Assembly (NCBI GenBank): GCA_951799445.1
Contig: OX637288.1
Coordinates: 9,922,501 to 9,986,500, forward strand
Direction: 5' to 3'
From: Pseudisothecium myosuroides
Lineage: Eukaryota > Streptophyta > Bryopsida > Hypnales > Lembophyllaceae
Length of the DNA stretch: 64,000 bases
Shown here: positions 32,914-44,569 of the stretch, piece by piece
Numbering within the stretch: the first letter of the stretch is position 1
Layout: every line of letters starts with the position of its first letter
Made by a program: the position numbers and the translations under genes
Notes under the pieces: model-generated
The model's database searches: none
What the model saw: only the letters and a program-made list of their open reading frames with translations
Told to the model about the DNA's origin: nothing

Positions 32914-35419
32914 AATTTTTTTGGAACATGCAGGTGCGTGGGTTCTTAATAGGGAGAAGGATAACCCTAAACCGTTTTAATTTTTTACTTAAAATCGCTT
33001 TGAGGGACCCAATCGTGGCTCTCTTGGTGCCAAAATTTCCTATTTGGGATGCCTGTCTTGCATTTTCTAAACCAAAATTTATAAACGTGGATTTCTGATT
33101 AAGGGAAGGAAAACCTCCTTCCCTATCCATTTTTTTGGTTACGACTGAAGGCATCTTCATGGGGCTCCGTCATCGCTGTACAATATTCTTAAAATGCGTA
33201 GTCTCGCAAAAATTAAAAAAATGTAGTTGCCTTGAATTTGGCATATTCTATTCTAGTCCATATTCATGGGTCTGCAATCCCTAAACCGCGGTAATAGGTT
33301 GACACTAATAGTTCTACAATATTGTGTCCACAGTCATAGGTGCACGATAATAGATCGACCATTATACCTCCACAATAACCAATCCACGGTCATAGGTCCG
33401 CATGAAATATAAACCAAAATGTATCCAGGTTCTTTACCAAAACTCTAAAAAATGTCCAATATTTTCTTAAAGGATCTGAGGGCTCGCAAAATCTACGCTC
33501 ACCGCTCTCAAGCTCGTGCTTTTAGGCTCACAATTTAGCGTCGTTGCAATGTTGACATGCATCTTTCAAACTAACCTGAGATTTAGCTAACATTTGAGGT
33601 TTGGGAAAAAAAACTGCATTAGCTACCAAGGTAGGAGGCTCTTAAATTGCACGGGCATTAAGAACCACCCTTAATAATAGCTGTGAAATGGACATGCAGT
33701 GGTTCTAAAATTGACCTTTATAATCATTGAATGAATAAAGGGAGAAATCGTTATTAATTGCAAGAGCGAATCATTCTCTTTGCTTTCCCCATCTTTCTTT
33801 AGAATTGCAAATGAATAATTTATGGAATACCTAGGATCATAAATAGAGACCTACAACCCAACCTGTTTGAAAATTCATAAGTAATTCAATAATGCTTTGA
33901 AAAATACAAAACCACTTAGGTTAGATTCCTCATCTATTTCTCTTCGTTTGAAAAATGAGCTAAAAATATTTCCATCCACATAAATACATGAAAAAGGCGG
34001 ACTAGCCTTTAGATGAGCATTTTTTGAGCCTCCTACCTTAATGTGTTTTTGTTGCACAATGGCATGTTCTACTTTATGATCTGGAGGAAAATAAAGAAGG
34101 TGAGGATGACAAGATGGAATGAAGCTATACTTGTCTCATATTTGCTCCATGTTGGAGACTCTTTGATGATCACTAGGAACCACATAAAGGTTATCTCTCG
34201 AAGTTGTAGACCACCATCACTTGCATGACAGGTGTGCACCAACCATGCTTTGGGATTACAAAAATTCAAAGCTAGTCACTACATTCACCTAAGAAAACTA
34301 ATAGGATTGCCTTGCAAGAAAGTTATTGTTGGAGGTTGTTCATTGTTTGGACTACCATCTTCTTGTTCTATGGTCAAGTGTGGGCTTCACTCCCCTTTCA
34401 TTTTGTACAATAAGAATTGGATTTTTGAGGATAAATTTCCTCGATCAAGTGTGCTACTAGACTTCATTGACCTACATTCAACACTTAAAGTTAGAGATAG
34501 AGTAAACCTACTGTAGAAGAAGGTTAAATTACCAATTCAGCAATTCAATTTCTTTGAGTATATAGTTCATTTGTGGAGACAATTAATTAGGTTGCTAATA
34601 ATTTTATCCAATTAGGTCAAATCTCCAAGGCAAAGATTAATCTTCCAAATAGGATAATTGCATATTTCATCACGCAATTAGCTAATTATAGAATATATTA
34701 CTCTCCTCTTAAAGGCCACAAGGGTTGAGTATTCTCCCAATTGCACTCTTAACCCCTTAAGTTCCTTGACTATGTTTTCCCCAAAAACGCTCGAAAACTG
34801 CCATTTTGAGCATAATTACCAAATTTTGGAAAAAATAAATTTGAACATATATAAACATAGGATATTTTAGCACATTGGTATGAAAGCTATGGGAAAAATT
34901 TCAGAATTTTCTACCATGCGGATTGGAAGATATTATTGTTTGAATTGGCAAAAATCCTTTTGGGGGCCCTGCAAAAAATAAGGTAGCTGCACTTCACAAG
35001 GTCACATTGGAATGATAAAGTCAAAAATGGTATTGCTTCTTTCAATTCGTTCTTGAAGTCAAGTTGTCTACGTGCTTGAAAATTTTGAGATCCTTTGGAA
35101 TTGTACAACATATAGGAAAAAAATAGTAAGTAGAAAGAAGTAGTGAATGATTAAAAATACTAAATTGTTAAGAACTTAATTATGGAATTGAAAAATGCCA
35201 ATCCCAATGGTTGTAATGTTGTAATAAACAAAGTCTTTTGAATCATACAAATCAGGACCAAACATACAAATCTTTTAATTCCAGGACCAAACATACAAAT
35301 CAACAAATATTTGTAGAGAAAAAGGGTTTGCCAAAAGCCCAAAGAATAATATACTAATGCAATCTAACCATTTGCCATTAGTAACTTATTTTGGATTTTT
35401 AAGGGAGAAGACAATTCTT
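32914..35419. other. AT-rich repeats, no gene recognised
   Basis: 33,300-33,560 is an inverted, diverged relative of 6,940-7,075. 33,650-34,030 resembles 50,625-50,800 (AGCTGTG(A/G)AATG, TCCTAAAATTGA-type words). The longest frames (94 aa at 34,232) have no recognisable domain. Confidence 0.5.
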
Positions 35420-36240
35420 TATATACACATGGGTTAGTAGTAGGTAGAACATCCCATGTGGGAAAAGTAAATTAGAATTTGTAGTTTTTCAACCACTCAT
35501 AGTTAATTCAAAAGTAGAAATTGTGTTTAGAGTAAACTTTCAAATTTATTTAGGCATAGTAGAATAACTTTTCTCAAAAAACTTTAAACTAAGAAAAGTT
35601 AATAATTGAAGATAATTTTCATTTCCAAAAATTTTGTTTGATATTTCAAGCCTCCAATAAAAAGTTATGGACAAAATTCAAAGAGGATGTTTAAAAATGT
35701 TAAAGAAAATGTCCATTCCAAACCCTCTTTGAAATTTGTCCATTATTTTTTATTGGAGTGTCAAAATCCCCAACGGATAAGTATCCAAGTTTTTTGGCAA
35801 GTCTGATAAAACCTGGTTACAAACTCCCTTCTTCGGCTCTAGACAGGGCAGAGTAGTATTGTGGCACTTGCAAAAGCCCAATTGTGGGTACTTTATTCAT
35901 TAGTTTGATTTGGGTTCTTTTACTCCTTGTTGTCATTTGTCCAGGGCTTTGCTCTCAGCTTTCCACCGTTTGTTCTTGGATTTTCTTGGAATAAACTCCG
36001 GGTTTCAAAAAAAAAAATCCCAAACGGATTTTTGGAGATGAAATTTATCCTCATTTAACAACTTTTTTTAGTTCAAAGTTTTTGAGAAATTTATCCTACT
36101 ATGCCTAAATGAGGTCTGAAATTTTACTTCAAACACAATTTTTGCTTTTGACTTAATTATGAGTGGTTGAGGCTTTTGCTCATTCTAATTTACATATCTC
36201 ATATGGGTTGTTTTACATCCTACCACCCAAAATATATAGC
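35420..36240. mobile_element. Large foldback element
   Basis: Long imperfect inverted repeat. The left arm (35,425-35,760), with AATTAGAAT, CAACCACTCATA, AATTGTGTTT and TTTAGGCATAGTAG, is mirrored by the right arm (36,020-36,235). Without the 236-bp insertion at 35,779 it is about 585 bp, with arms of nearly 290 bp. A related but distinct foldback sits at 48,195-48,650 and shares the central part (AAACGGATTTTTGGAGATGA). No protein is encoded. Confidence 0.75.
35779..36014 (+). mobile_element. Non-LTR retrotransposon fragment inside the foldback
   Basis: 236 bp ending GGGTTTCAAAA plus a longer A run, with an AATAAA signal just before (GGAATAAACTCC). It is flanked by the 15-bp duplication AAATCCCCAACGGAT / AAATCCCAAACGGAT (one mismatch). 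The homologous foldback at 48,480 (AAATCTCAAACGGATTTTTGG) lacks it. It is most likely a 5'-truncated LINE. Confidence 0.75.
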
Positions 36241-38524
36241 TTTTCTTCTCACTTGAAAACTCAAAATATAATTGTTTTTTGTATGAATGCTAGCTAAATG
36301 TTTGGTTCATTGTTTTTTTATTTTTTGTGTATATTAAAATGTTAGATTCATTATTTTCAATGGATGTAGAACATTGATTTTCTTTTAATTTTTAATATAC
36401 CTTGTACAATTGCAGCCAGTTGACTTATTTTAGTTCTTTGACAAAATAAATATGTGCATATTAACTATTGAAGGTGTGGTACATTAGCCGCTATTGAAGG
36501 TGAGGGAAGGTAGGCCACCTGACTGCTACTAAATGTTAGGAATGATTCAAAGTTTTCCATGTATATATAAATCTAAAAAAATAATTTCTAATTTCTAATT
36601 TTGAAAAAATTGATTTTTTGTATATGCCTAGATTGCCCATTTATGGAAAAAAATTAACATATTAAGCCATATCTTTTGACTCATATTTCCAAATGTCATA
36701 AAATTTTGTTTACATGAAAATATTCCTTGTCCACAACTTCTATTAAAGTTTGGATCTAAAACATAGAAATCCCTAGTCACATGTACCTGCCCAAAATTAC
36801 TATCTTGCCAAAATCAGCAGGCTGGTCCTTTTGGTCCTTTAGGGGTTAATCTTCTTAATCTTTATTCTTTATTAAAGCTTTCTCCAAATCTCTTATTTCC
36901 TTAATTTCTTTTCTTTATTGTATCTTTTCCCAAATTGGCTTTTATAGCTTCACAACATATCACCAAAGTGGCCCTTTGCAGCTTTCAACTACACCACTTG
37001 CTTGGACTGCTCCAATTGGGTTCTTTTTCTCTTGTTCATTTGACAGGTTCTTAATTTCCAAATTGGAATTAGAATTTTGGGCAGTGTAATTAACTTTAGA
37101 ATAAGTCCTTGTACAACAAAAATTGACATTTCTTATCTCTCCTATCAAAATTGTTTATTCTATCTTTTTCACCACTCCTCATCTAATATAGACCAAATTC
37201 CCTCTTGTTTCCTTAATTTCATAACACAATATCCAAACTCATACATCCAAATTGGTTAAAATTAAATTATGACTATACTCCAATTGGATCTACAATGAGT
37301 AGCATACAAAAGCACATCATGGACCTTTGTCTTTATGGTTTCTCTCCACTATGGACTCCAATTAGGATTAAAAAGATTCATCACTGATATTCAATTCTGC
37401 CAAATTGATGTGACATAGATTCCCAAATGGTTTACACTCAAACAAACTATTAGTATTCAATCAATTTGGCTTAGACTAACACACATTTAAACATCACGCA
37501 CAATTATAGATCTAATCATACACACCATAATTCCACCAAGGCACCAAGCTTCATAGGATAATTCAAACTTCACATTCCCAATTAGGCAAACTTATTCAAT
37601 TAAACACACATTAGACTCATAGCTTTTATTACATAAATTCAAAGACATAAATTTCATTACACAAATACTCAATTAATTCTCAATTAGGCTAATGCAAAGA
37701 ACACGCAGGGAACATAAATCCCATTAATAATCCAACACTTGACACAAGCATCATAAAACAATTGCAATGACAACTTCATCCAATTTGACAATCAATTTAT
37801 TCCGTTACATTCTGCTTGAATATTACAAATTTTTAATCTTAAGAGCACAATCCAATTTTTTAATCCAATTTTTAAAATCTTTAAATTTTTCCAAATTTTT
37901 AATCTTAAGCTCGATCCGACTGATCTAACAGATAACCACAAACTCAACGTCTCATTTTCCATTTACCCTCTGCACACACAAGATTCTCATCCAATAGCTT
38001 TGAAATTCACTCCAAATCTCATACAATCTCCCAACAAAGCACATAGATCACAAAACCAAAAGAAAACCAAGTCCAAATAGGCTGGGACTCTCAGGTGCAT
38101 CACAAGCGAACAGTGGATGCCTACAACTTGAAAATCCCAAACCAAATAGGAAGAGACGGACACCAACCGCCACTAACTAATTCAACAAAAAAGAATCCCA
38201 ACTTGGAAACTCACCTACCAATATTAAAGGCTGTCTTTTGAGTGCATAGTACATAGTGACAGATTGCAATTTTTTCAAAAAACCAAACATGAAAGCATGG
38301 TGGGGTACACGTGTCATTACCCCATTGGTACTTAAACTTTTTCAAAAAATATAAAAGGGGTATAAAAGTCATTTTTCTATTGGTTGTAAAACTTTTACAT
38401 TCAAAAATTTCAAAAGGATACATATGTAGTTGTTTTTGAAAAAAAGTTCAAAGATTTTCATTGCAAAACTATAAGCGTTTTAATGCTAAAAACTTTGCAG
38501 CTTCGCTAATCTAATCTCTGCAGA
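36241..38524. other. AT-rich intergenic DNA, no gene recognised
   Basis: Only short, compositionally biased frames. Nothing on either strand resembles a gene. Confidence 0.6.
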
Positions 38525-38625
38525 CGATCTCATTATCTTGTCTTTTATCTCATTCTCTTGTCTTCTATCTCATTCTCTTGTCTTCTATCTCATTCTCTTG
38601 TCTTCTATCTCATTCTCTCCTTGTC
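38525..38625 (+). repeat. 20-bp tandem repeat CTCATTCTCTTGTCTTCTAT
   Basis: About 4.5 copies in a row, nearly identical, pyrimidine-rich on this strand. Confidence 0.9.
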
Positions 38626-38649
38626 TTTCTTCCTCCTATAACATCAAGC

Positions 38650-39185
38650 TAACAATGCGTTAGAGCCAAATTGTAGCAAGAAACGCTAATAAAGCATGAA
38701 ACAAATCTACAATAGATTGTACATAAGTAATCAATCACATGAGAGGCTACCATCCCGTACTCTTGTAAGATGTGTTATTTTTCCAAATCTTCAAGAACTC
38801 TAAACAAGAAGTATCAAAAGCATCGTCTGCATTCATCTCTTCTAATAGTAAGTTTCTACTCTTCTAAGCAAATTTGTGTAATTCTCCAAAATTATCAGAT
38901 TCAGCTAACAATGAGATACAATCAAATTGTGGCAAGAAACGGTGATGAAACATGAAAATAATCAACAACAGATTCAACTACGCCATCAGATTCTATCACT
39001 CATAAGGCTATCACTTCTACAAACCTCACACAACACACGCCTTTCAAGACTTTAACAGTCAAAAATAGAAAGGTATTGTAAGCAAAAGTATGCACTTCAT
39101 GTTGCCACAATTTCAAGAAGAATTTCATAGCCACAAATTCCAACGTTATTCCAACGTTGCTAGAGCAGTTGGTGCTTAGGAACAA
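38650..39185 (+). repeat. Dispersed repeat shared with 62,690-63,080
   Basis: Collinear with 62,690-63,080 over several hundred bases (GCTACCATCCCGTACTCTTG, CCAAATCTTCAAGAACTCT, TCATCTCTTCTAA, GTAATTCTCCA). At 62 kb this repeat directly follows the other family shared with the left end of the window. No coding content is recognised. Confidence 0.8.
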
Positions 39186-40279
39186 CTAAAGAGATCAAGA
39201 AACAAGCTCCTATTAAAAAACACTTGCGTCTAATTAAACATAACAATATTCTACAGCTTTTGCTTATTTGAACTTACATAGACGGAACTAATAATGGTAT
39301 TGTTACCATGGCAAAATCTATCTCAAGGCCTTGTGAAAACCTAAACTCAAAATTCTCAACCAACAACAATGACAAAACTAACCTGATAGATCATTCACAC
39401 CCTGTCTCAATCTTGAATTGGTTCAACCAAGCACAACCATTTGCGACAAAGCTAGCGAGAAGCGCTAACAAAACACAATCCTACCCCACCTCCACTCCTA
39501 CCACAAGCACAGAAAACTTCCAGGAAACCCGACAAATCACAATGAATCAAAATCTCAAATCCAAAGCACTTGATTGTACTTGAACCCGATCGCATTGTAA
39601 GATTGCATCCTAAAAACCTCGAAAAACACTCACGGCGTTGCACGCTGAGAGACCACCCTCCCCAACATCCTAAAGAAGACAATAATCGTAATTCCGATAA
39701 CCCTAACCCACTTAGCTGGTGCAAGTAAACCTTATTCTATGCAACGGCTGAGATCTTTACTCACAGCGGTACGATCAACGACGGAGATTCAATAGCAAGT
39801 TTTTTTTTGAAAAATCAAATTGACGGCATGGAGAGGAGGTCAATTTTTTTTCCAAACTGAGATCAACGGCAGGTGATTTTTGAATCAGAGGGGGGGAGGA
39901 GGGCAACTTGGCTGCATCTTTGCAGTGGATAGAATTACTATCTCCTGAAAAGAGACAAGCAACTTCGCCTTGGTAACCCCCCAGTGAAAAATCAGCAACC
40001 GTCGATCACAATGTAAAAAATAATGATCCCCCGCCCTTGCCGTTGATCTCATTTTTAAAAACAAAATGTAAGCAATGAAACTATCGATCTCAATGTAGGC
40101 GGTTACAAATTAGGATTTGCACCAAAGCTACAAGAGAAATTTTGCTTCATTGTTAGAGTTTGATCAATGGTATCTTCCTCTCTTCTCACCATGTGGGTTG
40201 ATTTACAAGGTGCAATCATCGCAGCATTGAAAACGTTCAGCGTGAAAAATTACAGGCTGGAATGTTCTTCTCAATTTCG
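39186..40279. other. Intergenic DNA, no gene recognised
   Basis: A 91-codon frame at 39,308-39,583 is Asn/Thr/Ser-rich and has no recognisable domain. A GC-richer stretch near 39,740-40,030 repeats words such as GATC(A/T)ACGGC. Confidence 0.5.
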
Positions 40280-40651
40280 CTCATGAGAATAACCGAGAAT
40301 TTTCAGAACCAAATTATATCCAACAATAGCCTTACTGTAAGAGAATTTTTGAGTAACGGAGGCTTTTCAATTGTGATGATTGCTTTGAAAAATATTCCAT
40401 TAAAAATATTGATCAGTGTAGACTCCGAGAAAACTTAAAGGATACAATTCTTTGAAGCACCTCTGCTCATGAGAGTAACCGAGAATTTTCAAAACTAAGG
40501 TATATCCAATAGTAGCCTTACTATAAGAGAATTTGTGAATAGTGAAGGCTTTTCAACTGTGATGATCGCTTTGAAAAATATTCCATTAAAAATATTGATC
40601 AGTATGGACTTGGAGAAAACTTAAAGGAGAAAGAGCTTTGAAGCAACTCTG
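40280..40651 (+). repeat. 186-bp tandem duplication
   Basis: CTCATGAGAATAACCGAGAA at 40,280 recurs as CTCATGAGAGTAACCGAGAA at 40,466. The two units stay collinear through CATTAAAAATATTGATCAGT. They are about 90% alike by eye. Confidence 0.85.
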
Positions 40652-41076
40652 TACAATCTTCAATGTTGGTGTAAGTTGCATCCCAAAATTTGAGGAAGAA
40701 TTTGTCCAATTGAAAAGAATTTGCAAAAAGAGATGCATTTGTTGAATCAACATACTCAAATACATTCCTTATTGGATCCCAAGTAAGAAAATTATCTACT
40801 CTTGTTAGGGTTTCTTGAGTCTCACCCTTTTGGATTCAGCTTTTTGGAGGCTTTTGAATGATGACTGAACATTGCTTCACACCTTGGGTGTTTGATGTTG
40901 TGAAAATACTTAAATTTTTTGCTCATAGAAGCCTCTGTACAATTAATGGTTTTGCTTGTTTTATCAGCTCGTCCTTGTTGTGGACAAGTTGACTCTATAA
41001 TTGTATTGGTGATGGTGTTTGTAGCTACTAATGCTTGGATGGATACAAGTCAGGATAGGGCATCAAATAGTAAAAG
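40652..41076. other. Flank upstream of the Rep relic
   Basis: No feature recognised. If a replitron brought the Rep gene, its left boundary should lie here or within the tandem duplication, but I cannot see it. Confidence 0.4.
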
Positions 41077-42021
41077 ATGGTGCCGTCCATGTCACAAATC
41101 TTGAAGGCAGCGGCCCGCAAAGGCAAAGAACCTGGTGTAGACAACGCAATAGGTTCCCAAAGAGAAAGACATGTTGCTGCAACAAAGACAACAAACAAGG
41201 GAACCCCAGTGATAAACCTAGAGACCAAAAAACTCCCAAGGAAAAGACCTCTAGCAGAGGTGAAAGAGTTGGAGCTCAATGTCACCATTGTTGTGGGGAA
41301 TTCAGACATTGCTCCTGACTATTTGAAGGCAATTGAAAAATTCATTGAAAATGAATGTATATCAGGATTGTGTTCCATTGAACAAGGTGGAGCTCTATCA
41401 AGGCTCCACCTACAAATGATTTGCTACATTCTAGCATCGTCGGAAGCGACGGTCAGCAAGCACATCAAGACTTACCTTAGATGGGATCAACCAGGAAGAG
41501 CTTCAGCGGGCCACCACAACCTCACAAAACCTTCGCAACTCCGGGTTGCACACTTTTGTGGGCATGCTAGGGTACTGCGTGAAAGACAAAGCGGAAGATC
41601 ATTTTGATTGTGTACACCGCACTGTGACCTTGGAACAAATGGCGGAAGGTATCGAGGAGTACGTAAAACACGGCACTCCTTTTCCAAAAAATAGGGTCAT
41701 TTTGAACGACAAGAACCTTGTTGAATGGGCAACAACATTTTGTAGGTACAAGATGAAGAAGCAGTTGGGAAGTACTCTTCCTGGCTGCCTCTTGCCCATG
41801 TTGCAATCTGGACAATATATGCCCTCTACTTCTTGGATTTTATCTGTTCGGCAAGGGGGATGGAGTATACCAGGGCTGCAGCGCTCTGGAAGTGCATGGT
41901 ACAACCAAACGCTGTCAGTATGGATGACGTCACTCAAATTTTCTTTGAGCACACAAATCCAGGATCTCGATTGGCAGACTTGGGGCGGCAAAGACTAACA
42001 ACACAATTGAATGACTCTTGA
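41077..42021 (+). pseudogene. Replitron-like Rep (HUH-type) relic, frameshifted
   Basis: Three overlapping plus-strand frames make one ancestral protein. The first (41,077 to about 41,480) has a basic lead-in, then LKAIEKFIENECISGLCSIE, QGGALSRLHLQMICYI and KHIKTYLRWD. The second (about 41,480-41,855) continues GINQEELQRATTTSQNLRNS, GLHTFVGMLGYCVKD and EYVKHGTPFPKNRVILN. The third gives MEYTRAAALWKCMVQPN and DDVTQIFFEHTNP. An H-x-H strand after CSIExGG and a later G-Y-C-x-K-D tyrosine motif match, as I remember them, the HUH Rep proteins of replitrons reported in algae and seed-free plants. The first histidine appears to be Arg (RLHLQ), and there are at least two frameshifts, so it is dead. 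I could not define element ends. Confidence 0.6.
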
Positions 42022-44349
42022 GAAGGCGCCCAATTTGATTATGCGGTTCCAAGTACTATCTTGTACCACATTTTCTCTTTTTGTGATTGCCATGAATTTT
42101 TTGGTTTTTATATATATAGTAGATATTGTTTTTATGTAAATAAAAAATTATATATAAATATTTTTTTTCCATAAAAAAGATATCATTTAAGATAAAATAA
42201 CTTTAATTAAATTTAAAAAATATAAAGTAAAATTTTAATTTATTTGTTTTAAATAATAATAATAATAATAATTTTAATTATAAAATAATTTTAAGATATA
42301 CAACCAACTTTATTAGTTTATTTAAATCTATCTATCTATCTATCTATCTATATATTATAAGGAGACCTATTTTATGGTTTTTTGTATTTTCAACCATTTA
42401 TTTTTGCTCGATTTGTATACAATGAAAATATAATAATAAATTTTAAATATATTTCATCTTTTGCTCCCACTATCAGGTTTCAATAACTAATTTGAAGTTC
42501 CAATGTTAAAATTCCATTCTAAATAATTAGAATTTGATGTAAATGGAATAGAAAAATGCCATCCACCTAAATAAAAAATTGTTATAAATAATGAAGATAC
42601 TAATAAATTGAAATAAAAAACAACATAAAATAATCCAAATTTTATATTTGAATATTCATATGTGATGACCAAATGATTTTTGCCCTTCTTTGTAGGCATT
42701 GTCCTCGATGAAGTAGGCCAAAAAGTGGACAATGTCCTTGTCCTTGATGACAATGCCAGTACAAGTCCTCAGGGGTCAACCAAGAGTGGTCATGGCGGTG
42801 CTGCAGCACACGGAGTTGCTCCTAAGTTCATTCCAGTGCATTATGGTGACCGAGACGAGCTCAATAGTTTTGTAGTGTGATTCTTATATTATTGCCAATG
42901 AAACACTTCTTGTGTCTCATTGAACATGTACGTTGCAATGTAGAGAAATAAAAATAATTTGTGGCCAATGACTGTGCCATGTATGCGAAATTAATTCTCT
43001 GAATATCCTACTATTGCATTTGTACATGGTTTGTCACTATGCATTCAAAAGAGGCAGTAACTGCCTATACTATACTCAAAATAGTGTAGTATAGTATAAT
43101 ATACTATATTAGTATTACCCGAGGGGTAGAAACCAAATTGGCTACCAAACTACCAATCAGGAAAAATAGTGTAAAAACACCCAACTAATATCCAAATTGG
43201 TAAATCTCAATGTCAGAAGAGATAGACAATTGCAAAAAAATACAAACTCACCAAAATTGGAATCTATTAAGCTAACTAAAGTTGCCATTTACCGCATAGA
43301 TCCACGGGGGAGTCACTAGCTTAGAGGTTTAGTATATACGTGAGATCGGGGGATATTTTATGGAGGGCTATTTTTCTAATATTTTATAATTTAATATACA
43401 CTATTGCTAAAAATAATTCTAAATTGCCATTTATTATAGCACCCTATATTATTTATAATACACACTTGAGTCCAATTTTTTGGCCCCTATATTAGATTTA
43501 AAAATTAAAACTAATAGGTGTTGTATGATTTTTTTTTCTTATACTATTTTTTATCTTTTTCTTTTTTTTTTTTTTTTACCTTTTTTTTCAAACCATTTTT
43601 TATGGTTACTAAAAACTAAAGTACTTTATGTTTAGACGATGTACTATAGTCAAACGAATATATATACAGACTGTAAATAATGCATTCTAGTTGTGTCAAA
43701 CAACTTACGGCTAATCATCTACAATATATTCTAATGAATACAATGAGTGCAAGTACTCAACAAAGATAAGATGACATTGCATTACAATATAACAAACAAG
43801 CATAGACCACCAAGCTCTTACACACCTAATAATGATAGACCACCAAGCTCTTTTATACCTTTCTACTATTTGGAATGAACAAATAAGAGTATATTAAAGC
43901 AAAATTTATGATAGATTCTTCAAATTCTAAGTGATTTCAAAGGACTTTACAGATAACTCTTGAGGCACCCATAGAGCCCTTCATCCAAGGTTCATGGATA
44001 ATTTGGGACAAATCATGTGTCATTTTTTGTCCATCTCTTCTTTAAGGACATTAATACTCACACTACAAAATTATTTTTTCCCACATATTATTGCCCCCCT
44101 ATATTTTTTCTACATAAAATCTAATATATGATATTAAATATAACCCTATATTAGTTATAATATCCTACATGTAATTTTACACACTCTACATTAGATATAA
44201 TATATTTTTAAATTTTAGGTGCAATAAATATATAGTACCCTATATTAGATCTCACGTGGTTTTTAATATGTGCACCAAGTGACCTCCCTGGGCATAGATC
44301 CAAAAATCAGACAACAACCATTGCCATTTACCATACAATAAGTGCCCAA
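42022..44349. other. AT-rich region with microsatellites and one possible exon
   Basis: AAT repeats at 42,252-42,275 and a CTAT tract at 42,329-42,352. A frame at about 42,696-42,880 follows an acceptor-like TTCTTTGTAG and reads [20 protein letters not shown], ending ELNSFVV. It could be a last exon of the preceding Rep gene or an unrelated fragment; I do not recognise it. The rest is AT-rich, including a T-rich tract at 43,545-43,590. Confidence 0.4.
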
Positions 44350-44569
44350 TTTTAACTACCAATTCAATTGCAATGGGAACAAAATTTTGTATTACCACCA
44401 AATGACTGCACATTGTGCAAGGAATTTTCAACTAGATTTCAACTTTGTCACCTTTAAATTGCAATAAAATTTGTAGGATGAAATCTTTTTGCATTCTGTT
44501 TTTTGAAGGTGAATCTTAACATGACATTTAAATGATTTAATAATCACGCCAAATTTCAAAACATGCAAG
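44350..44569 (+). repeat. Left flank of the CACTA element, paralogous to 59,039-59,265
   Basis: ACTACCAATTCAATTG, GGGAACAAAATTTTGTAT, GAAGGTGAA and AATTTCAAAACATGCAAG occur here and at 59,045-59,265 in the same order. At 59,265 the sequence reads on into the right flank found after 47,460. Confidence 0.8.

Noticed and set aside
44061..44290. CACTACAAAATT as another CACTA end
   Set aside because: No matching inverted end and no 3-bp duplication found nearby.
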